Of a DNA stretch of 64,000 bases, positions 25,555 to 33,120 are shown piece after piece. The translations under genes and the position numbers were made by a program. The stretch lies in assembly GCF_900167945.1 (NCBI RefSeq), contig NZ_FUZA01000001.1, positions 1,612,001 to 1,676,000 on the forward strand, read 5' to 3'. Under the pieces are notes generated by a model that saw only the letters and a program-made list of their open reading frames with translations, had not been told where the DNA came from and made no database searches. Numbering within the stretch: position 1 is the first letter of the stretch; every line of letters starts with the position of its first letter. Origin of the DNA: Dyadobacter psychrophilus (GTDB taxonomy: Bacteria > Bacteroidota > Bacteroidia > Cytophagales > Spirosomataceae).

Positions 25555-27804
25555 CTAATTGGCCACCATCACTTTCCTCACAACATGGCTGTTACCCGAT
25601 TTTATTTCAACCAGATATAACCCAGCCGGCCAATGTTCCGTGACAATTTCCTGCTCGATATTTGCATTCAGCTTTCGATCTTTGACAATTTTCCTGCCCG
25701 TTACACTGACAATGTCAAATGTTGCGGATTTCGAGGATTTTATCTTTAAATAATTGGCAGCCGGATTTGGAAAGACATTAACGAGCGGCCCCGCTGCTGG
25801 TTCGTTGCCTGTAATGGTAACAGGCACAATGTTGGTCAGCAACCTTAGCCCCCCCGCGTTGCTGCCGACGGCGATATCGGGCTTTTTGTCTCCATTGTAA
25901 TCACCAACGGCCACAGAGAGATAGTTTCCGAACGAAGGTGCAGACGCTTTTCCGTTCTGCTCCACGAGCAATGTTTCCCGCTCCGTCCATTTGCCCCAGT
26001 CGGCGCCATGGAAAAGGCGAATGTTGCCTGTATGATCTGCCGTAATAACATCTGCACGGCCATCGAGATCAAAATCGGCCACGGCTAGCTGCGGGGACCG
26101 TCCCTCGAAACTGATGGTAACACCCGCAAAAGCGTCACTTTCCAGCTTGAATGTAAACTGCTTGCTGGTTCCTGTATTGGCATAAAAATAAATGTTTCCC
26201 TGCGTCTTGCCCAGCAGCAAATCCAGGTCTCCATCACCATCTACATCGTAAAAATGGGGCGAATCGCCGGTTTGAGATTCTGCGGGCATGGCAATAGTCA
26301 CGGCATCCGCGAGGTTCAATTGCGCTGCTGCGCCGGATTGTGCTTTGTTGGGGATGTAGCGATATTCCAGTTTTAATGTCGTGGTCGAAGTCGCGGAGAA
26401 ACCGAGGTCCGAAACGCCATCTCCATTGAAATCAGCCCATTGAGGCTTAATGTTGTAAACGCCGAATGCGGAAGCCAGATTGAGATAATTTTCCGATTCC
26501 ACTTCAAATGCGGGTGTTGTGTTATTTCCTGTGTTTTTCAAAAGCCAGAAACCACCTTTGAAACCGGTTTGCCCGGGAATCCCGCCCGTCCCAATGAGCA
26601 TATCCAGGTCGCCGTCACCATCTATGTCGAAAAATGAAGGCGCTGCATTTTCACCCACGTCCAGCATTTGATCCTGCAAGAAGTTCTTTTTTGTGAGTTT
26701 AAAATCTGGTTTGGTATCCGTTCCTGCATTTTGATAATACCAGCCGGAGGACTTGAAATCGGTCAGGTTACCATCGTTGGAAGCCGTGTTAGGCGCTATT
26801 AGCAGGTCTTTTTTGCCATCAAAATTCACATCTTCCATAAATGCAGCCGGGAAAATGTGTAAAAGCACAGGATTTACCGTGGGGTAAGTGTTGGTATAAG
26901 CCGTAAAATTGCCAATCAATCCGCTTGCTGAATTGGTTAAAAATGAAATGTGCGTGTTACTGACGTGCCCAACCAAAAGGTCCTTTTTGCCGTCCCCATT
27001 CAGATCCTGCAACAAAATAGAGTTCCCCGCATGCATTTCGCGATTACCCGAACTCACCGTCACGCCGCAATCCAACCCGAATTCAAAACCTTCGTTGGTG
27101 CCTTTGTGAAAATCCCCCCAGCAGTCACCATTACGCTGAAAAACAGGACTTTGCACATTTCCAAGGCTATCCGGCTTGCCAAACTTCTCCATGCTCAAAT
27201 TCTGGTGCAGCTCAATATAATTACCCGAAAAATCAAACAGCAAAAGGTCCAGATCGCCATCATCATCCACATCTACAATTCCTGGAATGTCCGTTCCCGA
27301 AACCTGCAAATTGATATTTCCCGAAAAGCCCTTCGTATACAGCACTTCCTGCATTTGCCTGAATGTCCAGGATTGTGCGGTTTTCTCTTGCCGGTAAACG
27401 CTGATCCCTAATGACGTGCTTGTAAAAAGATCCTTATTACCGTCTCCGTCGTAATCCGCCAGGATCATCCAGTTGTCTGCTTTGGGAAAAAGGGATTCAT
27501 AATAAGGCGTGTGAATGAATGTTTTCTTGCCTGGGTTCAATGGGTCAGGCCCAGCCAGGAATGTGGTGATTTTGCTATTGGTACGATCATACACAACCAG
27601 GTCTTCATCCGCATCATTGTTCAAATGCATTTTCAGGAATTGCGAAGCATTGAGTCCGCCGGTCCAGGGATTGGTTAGTTTCGCGCCTTTGGATGTGACG
27701 CTGGTCAGCGTGTCGATTTTAAACCATGACTTTTGTGAAAAAGCACTTGAAAGCGTTACAATGTTAAGAATGAAGAGGAAAAAGGAGGTAAATTTCGTTC
27801 GCAT
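25555..27804 (-). CDS. Secreted FG-GAP/VCBS repeat protein with T9SS sorting domain
   Basis: The protein has 749 residues with a signal peptide (MRTKFTSFFLFILNIVTLSS..., cleavage near A-F-S-Q). Many FG-GAP/VCBS units with calcium-binding loops follow (D-Y-D-G-D-G-N-K-D, D-V-D-D-D-G-D-L-D, D-I-D-G-D-G-D-L-D, D-V-D-G-D-G-D-L-D and others), enough for one or two beta-propellers. The last 75 or so residues (N-V-F-P-N-P-A-A-N-Y-L-K to V-V-R-K-V-M-V-A-N) form a T9SS type A sorting domain, so it should reach the cell surface or medium. It heads the likely operon with rhaT and is divergent from murF. Confidence 0.85.
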   Translation of the reverse strand: MRTKFTSFFLFILNIVTLSSAFSQKSWFKIDTLTSVTSKGAKLTNPWTGGLNASQFLKMHLNNDADEDLVVYDRTNSKITTFLAGPDPLNPGKKTFIHTPYYESLFPKADNWMILADYDGDGNKDLFTSTSLGISVYRQEKTAQSWTFRQMQEVLYTKGFSGNINLQVSGTDIPGIVDVDDDGDLDLLLFDFSGNYIELHQNLSMEKFGKPDSLGNVQSPVFQRNGDCWGDFHKGTNEGFEFGLDCGVTVSSGNREMHAGNSILLQDLNGDGKKDLLVGHVSNTHISFLTNSASGLIGNFTAYTNTYPTVNPVLLHIFPAAFMEDVNFDGKKDLLIAPNTASNDGNLTDFKSSGWYYQNAGTDTKPDFKLTKKNFLQDQMLDVGENAAPSFFDIDGDGDLDMLIGTGGIPGQTGFKGGFWLLKNTGNNTTPAFEVESENYLNLASAFGVYNIKPQWADFNGDGVSDLGFSATSTTTLKLEYRYIPNKAQSGAAAQLNLADAVTIAMPAESQTGDSPHFYDVDGDGDLDLLLGKTQGNIYFYANTGTSKQFTFKLESDAFAGVTISFEGRSPQLAVADFDLDGRADVITADHTGNIRLFHGADWGKWTERETLLVEQNGKASAPSFGNYLSVAVGDYNGDKKPDIAVGSNAGGLRLLTNIVPVTITGNEPAAGPLVNVFPNPAANYLKIKSSKSATFDIVSVTGRKIVKDRKLNANIEQEIVTEHWPAGLYLVEIKSGNSHVVRKVMVAN

Positions 27805-27822
27805 CGTTGAGGAATAATCTAT

Positions 27823-27830
27823 TAGTTTTG
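27823..27830 (+). promoter_or_regulatory. Candidate murF -7 element (TAGTTTTG)
   Basis: TAGTTTTG fits the Bacteroidota -7 consensus TAnnTTTG and is identical to the octamers upstream of ahpC and ahcY. It lies 99 bases before the murF ATG at 27930. It also argues against the upstream TTG start at 27807, which would be outside the transcript. Confidence 0.45.
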
Positions 27831-27929
27831 CGGTTCCCGCCGCGCGCGGACGCCGAACCCGGGTTTACTGATCTGGCTTTTAAACCTAACGAAATAAGCG
27901 CTTATAACTTTATATTGATTCCCGATTTC

Positions 27930-29234
27930 ATGTATACTTCGACCGAAACGCTCTATAACCACTTCCAAAACGGCGCTGCCATATGCACCGACACCCGCAA
28001 GATCGGCGAAGGCTGCCTGTTTTTCGCATTAAAAGGTGACAATTTTGATGGAAACCAATACGCGGCAGAAGCATTGAGCAAGGGCGCCGCATATGCTGTA
28101 GTGGACGATGCGGAGATGGTTGCCGACGAGCGCTTTTTACTGGTTGAAAATGTGTTGGAAGCATTGCAGGACTTGGCCCGGCATCACCGCAAAACATTCA
28201 CATTCCCGGTTATCGCACTGACGGGCTCCAATGGAAAAACCACAACAAAAGAACTGATTGCAAAGGTGTTATCCATGAAATACAACACATACGCAACCAA
28301 AGGCAACCTGAACAACCACATTGGCGTCCCGCTGACGATCCTGTCCATTGATCCCGCCAAACACGAAATGGCTGTCGTTGAAATGGGCGCCAACCACCAG
28401 CAGGAAATCGCGCTGCTGAGCACCATTGCTATTCCCACACACGGCCTGATCACCAACATTGGTAAGGCGCACCTGGAAGGTTTTGGCGGAATAGCTGGCA
28501 TTATGAAGGGAAAAGGAGAGCTTTTTGATTTTCTTTCCAAAAAGAAGGGCACCGTTTTCGTGAACACCAAAGACGATGTGATCATGGAAATGGCGAGCAA
28601 GCGCCGTGCATTCGGGGAAATCGTCTTTTACTGCTCGGATAATAGTGCTGTCAACCCCATTTTGGTGCAGGAAAGCCCTTTTGTAATTTATCAAAACAAT
28701 GGAAAAACGGTTTCCACGCAGCTGACGGGCGGTTATAACTTCGATAATATGTGCGCCGCGCTCGCTATGGGAAAGCATTTTGATGTGGCAGATGAGGATG
28801 CAAACGAGGCCGTGGCGACTTACAAGCCTGATAATAATCGTTCGCAAATCGTTAAAAAAGGGAGCAATACGGTCATTATGGATGCTTATAATGCGAATCC
28901 GTCTTCCATGTCGGCGGCTATCGCCAACTTTGCGGGCATTGACGCGCCACGTAAAATGATAATCCTGGGTGACATGTTCGAGCTGGGTGATGCGGCTCCG
29001 GCAGAACATTTGGCATTAGGCGAGCAGATCGCAAAACACAAGTTTGATATCGTGATCCTGGCCGGCAGTCTCATGCAACATGCATTGCCTGCATTGCCCA
29101 AGGCTTACTATTTTCCCGACAAGTTTTCACTTCACAACTGGGTTATGGATAACCCGCAGGAAAATACATACATTTTAATCAAAGGTTCAAGAGGCATGGC
29201 TCTGGAAACTGTCCTGAACCTGATGCCGGATTGA
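27930..29234 (+). CDS. murF: UDP-N-acetylmuramoyl-tripeptide--D-alanyl-D-alanine ligase
   Basis: MurF adds D-Ala-D-Ala to the UDP-MurNAc tripeptide in the cytoplasm, the last soluble step of peptidoglycan precursor synthesis. The protein (434 residues) has the N-terminal uridine-binding domain (D-T-R-K-I, G-C-L-F-F-A-L-K-G), the ATP loop T-G-S-N-G-K-T-T-T-K-E, the central E-M-G-A-N motif and the late D-A-Y-N-A-N-P-S-S-M motif, all hallmarks of MurF. I chose the ATG at 27930, which leads directly into the domain; upstream residues in frame show no homology and lie beyond a promoter-like octamer. It stands alone here, outside the usual dcw cluster. Confidence 0.95.
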   Translation: MYTSTETLYNHFQNGAAICTDTRKIGEGCLFFALKGDNFDGNQYAAEALSKGAAYAVVDDAEMVADERFLLVENVLEALQDLARHHRKTFTFPVIALTGSNGKTTTKELIAKVLSMKYNTYATKGNLNNHIGVPLTILSIDPAKHEMAVVEMGANHQQEIALLSTIAIPTHGLITNIGKAHLEGFGGIAGIMKGKGELFDFLSKKKGTVFVNTKDDVIMEMASKRRAFGEIVFYCSDNSAVNPILVQESPFVIYQNNGKTVSTQLTGGYNFDNMCAALAMGKHFDVADEDANEAVATYKPDNNRSQIVKKGSNTVIMDAYNANPSSMSAAIANFAGIDAPRKMIILGDMFELGDAAPAEHLALGEQIAKHKFDIVILAGSLMQHALPALPKAYYFPDKFSLHNWVMDNPQENTYILIKGSRGMALETVLNLMPD

Positions 29235-29300
29235 ATTCTATAATTTAAGGAATTATTAGTTAAATTATATTGGCCGCGTCTATCACATTATTGATGAAAT

Positions 29301-29334
29301 TGATAAATATCAGTTTTTGATAAATAAAATCAAA
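29301..29334. promoter_or_regulatory. Inverted repeats upstream of ahpC
   Basis: Two imperfectly spaced TGAT-type inverted repeats are present: TGATA-AA-TATCA (29301-29312) and TTTGAT-N7-ATCAAA (29316-29321 with 29329-29334). They lie about 50-80 bases upstream of the probable ahpC -33 box, a place where an activator could bind. I cannot match them to a known OxyR or PerR site. Confidence 0.35.
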
Positions 29335-29382
29335 TTCATTTATTTAAAACAACTCTTTCCTGATATAGTACCAGCCCAAAAG

Positions 29383-29413
29383 TTGCCTTGTGCAAGCGCC
29401 GGTTGTAGTTTTG
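29383..29413 (+). promoter_or_regulatory. Probable ahpC promoter
   Basis: TTG (29383-29385) and TAGTTTTG (29406-29413) are spaced by 20 bases, matching the Bacteroidota -33/-7 pattern (TTG, 17-23 bases, TAnnTTTG). The leader to the ATG at 29453 would be about 33 bases. Confidence 0.55.
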
Positions 29414-29452
29414 TGACATTAAAAATGTACAAATTATAAACCAACCACAATC

Positions 29453-30004
29453 ATGGCAAATAGGATTTTATCTGTGGGATCAACCTTCCCTGAATTTAAA
29501 AAAACATCCGTTGTTTCTCTTGAAAAAGGAAACGAATTCTACGATATTACCTCAGAAGATCACAAAAACGCTGAAAAGTGGATGGTTATGTTCTGGTGGC
29601 CAAAAGATTTCACTTTTGTATGCCCTACCGAAATTGCTGAGTTCGGAAAGCACGTTGAAGACTTCGCTGACCGCGATACCATGCTGATCGGTGCTTCTAC
29701 TGACAGCGAGTTCGTTCACCTGGCCTGGAGAAAAAACCACGATGATCTTCGTGACCTTCAATTCCCAATGCTGGCTGACACTTCCAAGTCTCTTGCAGAA
29801 GAACTGGGGATTCTTGAAGCAAACGAGAAAATTGCTTACCGTGTAACTTACATCGTTGATCCACAAGGAATTATTCGCTGGGTAAGTGTTAACGACCTTT
29901 CTGTTGGCCGTAATGTTGACGAAGTGATCCGCGTTTTGGATGCTTTGCAAACCGACGAACTTTGCCCTTGCAACTGGGTTAAAGGAGAAGCAACATTAGC
30001 TTAA
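29453..30004 (+). CDS. ahpC: Peroxiredoxin AhpC, CPC (mycobacterial) type
   Basis: The protein has 183 residues. The peroxidatic cysteine is Cys57 in F-V-C-P-T-E. Near the C-terminus the motif D-E-L-C-P-C-N-W supplies Cys171 and Cys173. This three-cysteine layout is that of Mycobacterium tuberculosis AhpC (C61, C174, C176), which is recycled by AhpD rather than AhpF. The enzyme reduces hydrogen peroxide and organic hydroperoxides in the cytoplasm. An AhpD-like gene follows after 12 bp, which supports the pairing. A well-placed promoter and inverted repeats lie upstream. Confidence 0.92.
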   Translation: MANRILSVGSTFPEFKKTSVVSLEKGNEFYDITSEDHKNAEKWMVMFWWPKDFTFVCPTEIAEFGKHVEDFADRDTMLIGASTDSEFVHLAWRKNHDDLRDLQFPMLADTSKSLAEELGILEANEKIAYRVTYIVDPQGIIRWVSVNDLSVGRNVDEVIRVLDALQTDELCPCNWVKGEATLA

Positions 30005-30016
30005 TCAAAACCAAAA

Positions 30017-30607
30017 ATGTATCCATTCGCGACAACAGGGAATACAAAAGATTCCCTGTATAAAGAAGTGAACCTGCCGGCAGAATTTGAAAGCGTGCTG
30101 ATCAATAAGCTGGCCGCATTGGACCACCGTTATCTCAAAGATTTGAAGATCAATGTTGGTAATGTGCTCAAATCGCAGACATTGAACCGAAAAGAAGCGC
30201 TTTTGATCGCGCTTTCGGTGGCTGTAAATGAGAAAAATGCGGCACTGATCACAGCGCTCGAAGAACTGGCTGCTAATGAGGGTGCCGACGAAAAGGAAAT
30301 TGCGGAAGTTACAGCCTGCGTTTCTTTGATGAATGCGAACAACGTTTTCTATCGTTTCAGGCATTTCATGCACAAGGAATTTTACGATAATGCGCCTGCG
30401 GGAATCAAAATGAGCATTATGGTGAACCCTGTTTTGGGTAAAGAATTTTTTGAGCTGCTGAGCCTTGTCGTTTCCGCATTGAATGGCTGCGAAATGTGCG
30501 TGACTTCACACGAGCAATCGGTGCTGAACCACGGCGGAACGCCTGCGCGTATATTCGACGCGGTAAGGGTTGGCGCCATTTTCAAAAGCTTCACTGTTTT
30601 GGTGTAA
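30017..30607 (+). CDS. ahpD: AhpD-like alkylhydroperoxidase (carboxymuconolactone decarboxylase fold)
   Basis: The protein has 196 residues and is all-helical. The redox site is N-G-C-E-M-C-V-T-S-H: Cys158, Cys161 and His165 in the C-x-x-C-x-x-x-H pattern of AhpD (C130, C133, H137 in M. tuberculosis). In that system AhpD passes electrons from dihydrolipoyl proteins to AhpC. The gene is 12 bp downstream of ahpC and ends at a strong hairpin terminator, so the two form an operon. It is slightly longer than the mycobacterial protein (177). Confidence 0.88.
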   Translation: MYPFATTGNTKDSLYKEVNLPAEFESVLINKLAALDHRYLKDLKINVGNVLKSQTLNRKEALLIALSVAVNEKNAALITALEELAANEGADEKEIAEVTACVSLMNANNVFYRFRHFMHKEFYDNAPAGIKMSIMVNPVLGKEFFELLSLVVSALNGCEMCVTSHEQSVLNHGGTPARIFDAVRVGAIFKSFTVLV

Positions 30608-30611
30608 AATA

Positions 30612-30645
30612 AAAATTCCCAGGTCCGAAATGGCCTGGGAATTTT
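30612..30645. terminator. Bidirectional hairpin terminator after ahpCD
   Basis: AAAATTCCCAGG (30612-30623) and CCTGGGAATTTT (30634-30645) pair over 12 bp with a 10-base loop. A or T runs lie on the two outer sides, so it can serve ahpD (plus) and the convergent lipoprotein gene (minus). Confidence 0.75.
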
Positions 30646-30689
30646 GCACTACTACTCTTTACTCCGTATTTCTTGATGTTTGCCGCTAG

Positions 30690-31445
30690 CTATTCTGAAT
30701 AGCTGACAAAAGCGATATTGTCACCCCACATTGTCTGCGGCTCGAAATCGATGATGATTTCGTCTTCATATTCATCCTCAGAAAAATGCTTCCTGAGTTT
30801 TAACGGCCCTTTTCCCGCTTCCCCGTTGTAATAAGCCGTCATTTTGTATCTGCCTAATGGAATGTCAACCAACTTCCCATAGTCACTTGTAAAAGGCTCT
30901 CCATGCTTCATTTTGAGGGTTTTACCCTTTGAACCGTCAATAAGATCGCCAACCGGCACAAGTGTGAATTCAATGTTTTCGGAATCGTAAATGCTGCTCA
31001 TTATGGCTTTATTCACTTCAATAGTGACTCCATAGTAGCCTTGCGCCTCCACAGGTCTTTTTCCCGTGAGCTTCCATTGAAAATTCCGGACTGCTCCGTT
31101 AATGCTGAACTCCTCATACACATCCGGATCCAGGTCCAGCTCATATTCGCGGCCATTATATTTCCTGGTAATGTGCGCTGAGGCCATGAATGTGCCCACT
31201 TTTGGTAACTGGATTTTATAATTCCCCTTTTCGTCCGAAGTTCCGATGGAATAGGACGCGTAGATCATTGTGTTATCCACCACCACTTTCACGCCTGGCA
31301 TCGGCGATCCGTCCGTATTGATAACTTTCCCCGTTGTATAACCTTCTTCCGGGGCCGATCCATCCGGCGAAGGGCCATCGGTTTCGGTGCACGCAACGGC
31401 AAGCAGCACGAATATGCATTGCATTAATATAGAAACGCGTCTCAT
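30690..31445 (-). CDS. Lipoprotein with a carboxypeptidase-like regulatory domain
   Basis: The protein has 251 residues with a lipoprotein signal (L-L-A-V-A-C19) followed by T-E-T-D. Residues 35-90 or so have the CarboxypepD_reg wording: G-K-V-I-N-T-D-G-S-P-M-P-G-V-K-V-V-V, then D-E-K-G-N-Y-K-I. This beta-sandwich is common in Bacteroidota surface proteins. The rest (E-F-T-L-V-P-V, P-L-G-R-Y-K-M-T-A-Y) suggests a second beta-domain without a name I know. The ATG overlaps the TGA of the upstream lipoprotein gene (ATGA), so the two are translated together. The function is unknown. Confidence 0.75.
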   Translation of the reverse strand: MRRVSILMQCIFVLLAVACTETDGPSPDGSAPEEGYTTGKVINTDGSPMPGVKVVVDNTMIYASYSIGTSDEKGNYKIQLPKVGTFMASAHITRKYNGREYELDLDPDVYEEFSINGAVRNFQWKLTGKRPVEAQGYYGVTIEVNKAIMSSIYDSENIEFTLVPVGDLIDGSKGKTLKMKHGEPFTSDYGKLVDIPLGRYKMTAYYNGEAGKGPLKLRKHFSEDEYEDEIIIDFEPQTMWGDNIAFVSYSE

Positions 31446-32278
31446 TTTTTAGTGATCTTTTGCAGTTCCGTGGTGGAAGAATCCTCGCCCACCGTTTCGA
31501 TCGACTTCACGATGCCAACGCCCGGAGCGGTCCATAGCTCAACTGTGCAAACATCTTCGGTTTCCTCAACTGGTATGAAAAGGCTTGATAATTTTATATG
31601 CATTTCATATTTATACTCCCACTTGGTACACTTGAATGTCCCTGCTGGCGTCGTTATTTCTTCCTGCTTAGTCGCCTTTCCATCCAGATAGGTCAATGTG
31701 GTTTCCCAATCTGCTTCGATTTTGTTTTGTTCATCGATTGGTATCAGCAATGCCATGTCTACTTTTAGCGGATCTTTACCGAAAGTAACGTTGCTGCCGA
31801 CCGTTCCTTTGTTTTCCAACACTTGCTTTTGAGGAAAGCCACTCATTGTAACATCTTCAATTTCAGCAAATTCATTTACGATATCGTATAATGCATGCAC
31901 GGCATCCTCATGCAGCATTTCGTTAGTCGTAAGTCCGCCCTTACTGAATGCCCTGCTTCTGGTTGTAACAAAAACCCTTCCCTCCTGGATCACATTTTCA
32001 ATATCATAAACGGCAATACCCGAAGAATCCTTTGTATTAACAACTTGTAATGTAGAACTGCTTTTTTCGCCATCACTGTCCAGTATCCTATATGTATAAA
32101 TCTGATCTTTCTCAGGCAAAAATGCTTTGTCTTCGGCAGGCGGATTGCCGTCATCGGGCTTAACATTGTCTTTGTCATCCTTGCAAGATGCCAGTGAGAC
32201 AGCTGCAATTGCCAGTGAAAGAAACGCTGCCCGTGTCCGTCGGGCGAATGTAATGGAAGGTTGAATTTTATTTAACAT
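31442..32278 (-). CDS. Hypothetical lipoprotein
   Basis: The protein has 278 residues with a lipoprotein signal ending S-L-A-S-C32, preceded by an unusually long positively charged N-terminus, and followed by K-D-D-K-D. The acidic start after Cys suggests surface export. The mature part is beta-rich (I-Y-T-Y-R-I-L-D-S-D-G, T-P-A-G-T-F-K-C-T-K-W-E-Y-K-Y, V-E-L-W-T-A-P-G-V-G-I-V-K-S). The pattern P-A-G-T-F-x-C followed by W-x-A-P-G-V-G-I-V-K is typical of a widespread but uncharacterised lipoprotein fold. It overlaps the next lipoprotein gene by four bases. Confidence 0.7.
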   Translation of the reverse strand: MLNKIQPSITFARRTRAAFLSLAIAAVSLASCKDDKDNVKPDDGNPPAEDKAFLPEKDQIYTYRILDSDGEKSSSTLQVVNTKDSSGIAVYDIENVIQEGRVFVTTRSRAFSKGGLTTNEMLHEDAVHALYDIVNEFAEIEDVTMSGFPQKQVLENKGTVGSNVTFGKDPLKVDMALLIPIDEQNKIEADWETTLTYLDGKATKQEEITTPAGTFKCTKWEYKYEMHIKLSSLFIPVEETEDVCTVELWTAPGVGIVKSIETVGEDSSTTELQKITKK

Positions 32279-32334
32279 GGCTTTTGTAATAATTAAAATA
32301 TGAAACTGATTACTATATACGTATTAGGCTATAA

Positions 32335-32814
32335 TCACCGGATTTTGAAAACAAGATGAACCAGCAGCAGAAGAAATCCTGAAATTGAGAGATAACCCCT
32401 GATCAAAATAAACTTTAACCACTCATTCCTGGCATCTTGAAAACCAGCTTTTGTGTCGATTGAGTTGCTATTGATAAGGGCATTAACCGGTTCGCTAAAT
32501 TTCAAAATAAGCGCCATATCGGCCACCAAAAGCAAAAAAGCAAGCAAAACAGGCGCATAGGAAAGGAATCCCGCACTTTTATTACTCATCAAAAACCAGA
32601 TGAACATAACGGCCAATGCAGACAAATACAGCACTTTGAATTTGCCCCGGACAATCGGGTCGACAGCTTTGCGAAGCACTATAAAATCATCGGCGGGAAT
32701 GCTATACAATGCTTTCCCAAAACCGAAATGGTAAAATGCACCTTGTGCAGCGATAAAAAAGTAAAGTGTTATCCCAATGATCCGGACGACGGAGATCAAT
32801 TCAATTGGTTTCAT
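32335..32814 (-). CDS. Small integral membrane protein, DUF1772/DUF4149-like
   Basis: The protein has 159 residues with four likely membrane helices (about 8-26, 60-78, 84-105, 135-156) and a central loop with L-R-K-A-V-D-P-I-V-R-G-K-F. The helix pattern resembles DUF1772/DUF4149 proteins, but I cannot confirm the family. The start overlaps the end of the 105-residue upstream gene by 14 bases, so the two are coupled. The function is unknown. Confidence 0.6.
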   Translation of the reverse strand: MKPIELISVVRIIGITLYFFIAAQGAFYHFGFGKALYSIPADDFIVLRKAVDPIVRGKFKVLYLSALAVMFIWFLMSNKSAGFLSYAPVLLAFLLLVADMALILKFSEPVNALINSNSIDTKAGFQDARNEWLKFILIRGYLSISGFLLLLVHLVFKIR

Positions 32815-33118
32815 AAATTTTCTGAATAGAGGCTTTTGTCGTATCCTTCGCTAGCTCTTCTGCAAGTTTTTTGTTCAGATATCTCCTTACGGAAACTTTG
32901 GTAATATCCAGGTTGGTGGGTTCAGTGACCGTGGAAACAAGGTGATTGCTGTTGGCATAATATCGCACGAGCGTACTGTTTTTTAGAAATGAGCTTTCGG
33001 TTACCCAAAATCCGGTTTCGGGATATGGCTGTCGTAAAGGTCTCTTCTGAGACTTGGGCGCGTGTTGTATGCTTGCGACCATCAGTATGGCCGCAAGCAT
33101 TATCGTCATGGTGCGCAT
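32801..33118 (-). CDS. Small secreted hypothetical protein
   Basis: The protein has 105 residues. The first 18 or so (MRTMTIMLAAILMVASIQHA) look like a signal peptide or membrane anchor. The mature part is basic, with P-E-T-G-F-W-V-T-E-S and K-K-L-A-E-E-L-A-K-D-T. I know no homologue. It starts 2 bases after the stop of the PKD/beta-helix gene and overlaps the next gene by 14 bases, so it is part of the operon, which supports it being real. Confidence 0.6.
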   Translation of the reverse strand: MRTMTIMLAAILMVASIQHAPKSQKRPLRQPYPETGFWVTESSFLKNSTLVRYYANSNHLVSTVTEPTNLDITKVSVRRYLNKKLAEELAKDTTKASIQKIYETN

Positions 33119-33120
33119 TA

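Noticed and set aside
27807..27929. Longer murF start (TTG at 27807)
   Set aside because: The extra residues have no MurF homology and lie upstream of a promoter-like octamer.
28269..29009. Minus-strand 246-codon frame over murF
   Set aside because: murF is certain on the plus strand; the antisense frame has no family and no promoter.
29239..29269. AT-only hairpin (TATAATTTA/TAAATTATA) after murF as terminator
   Set aside because: The stem has no GC pairs and no following T-run, so it is too weak to call a terminator.
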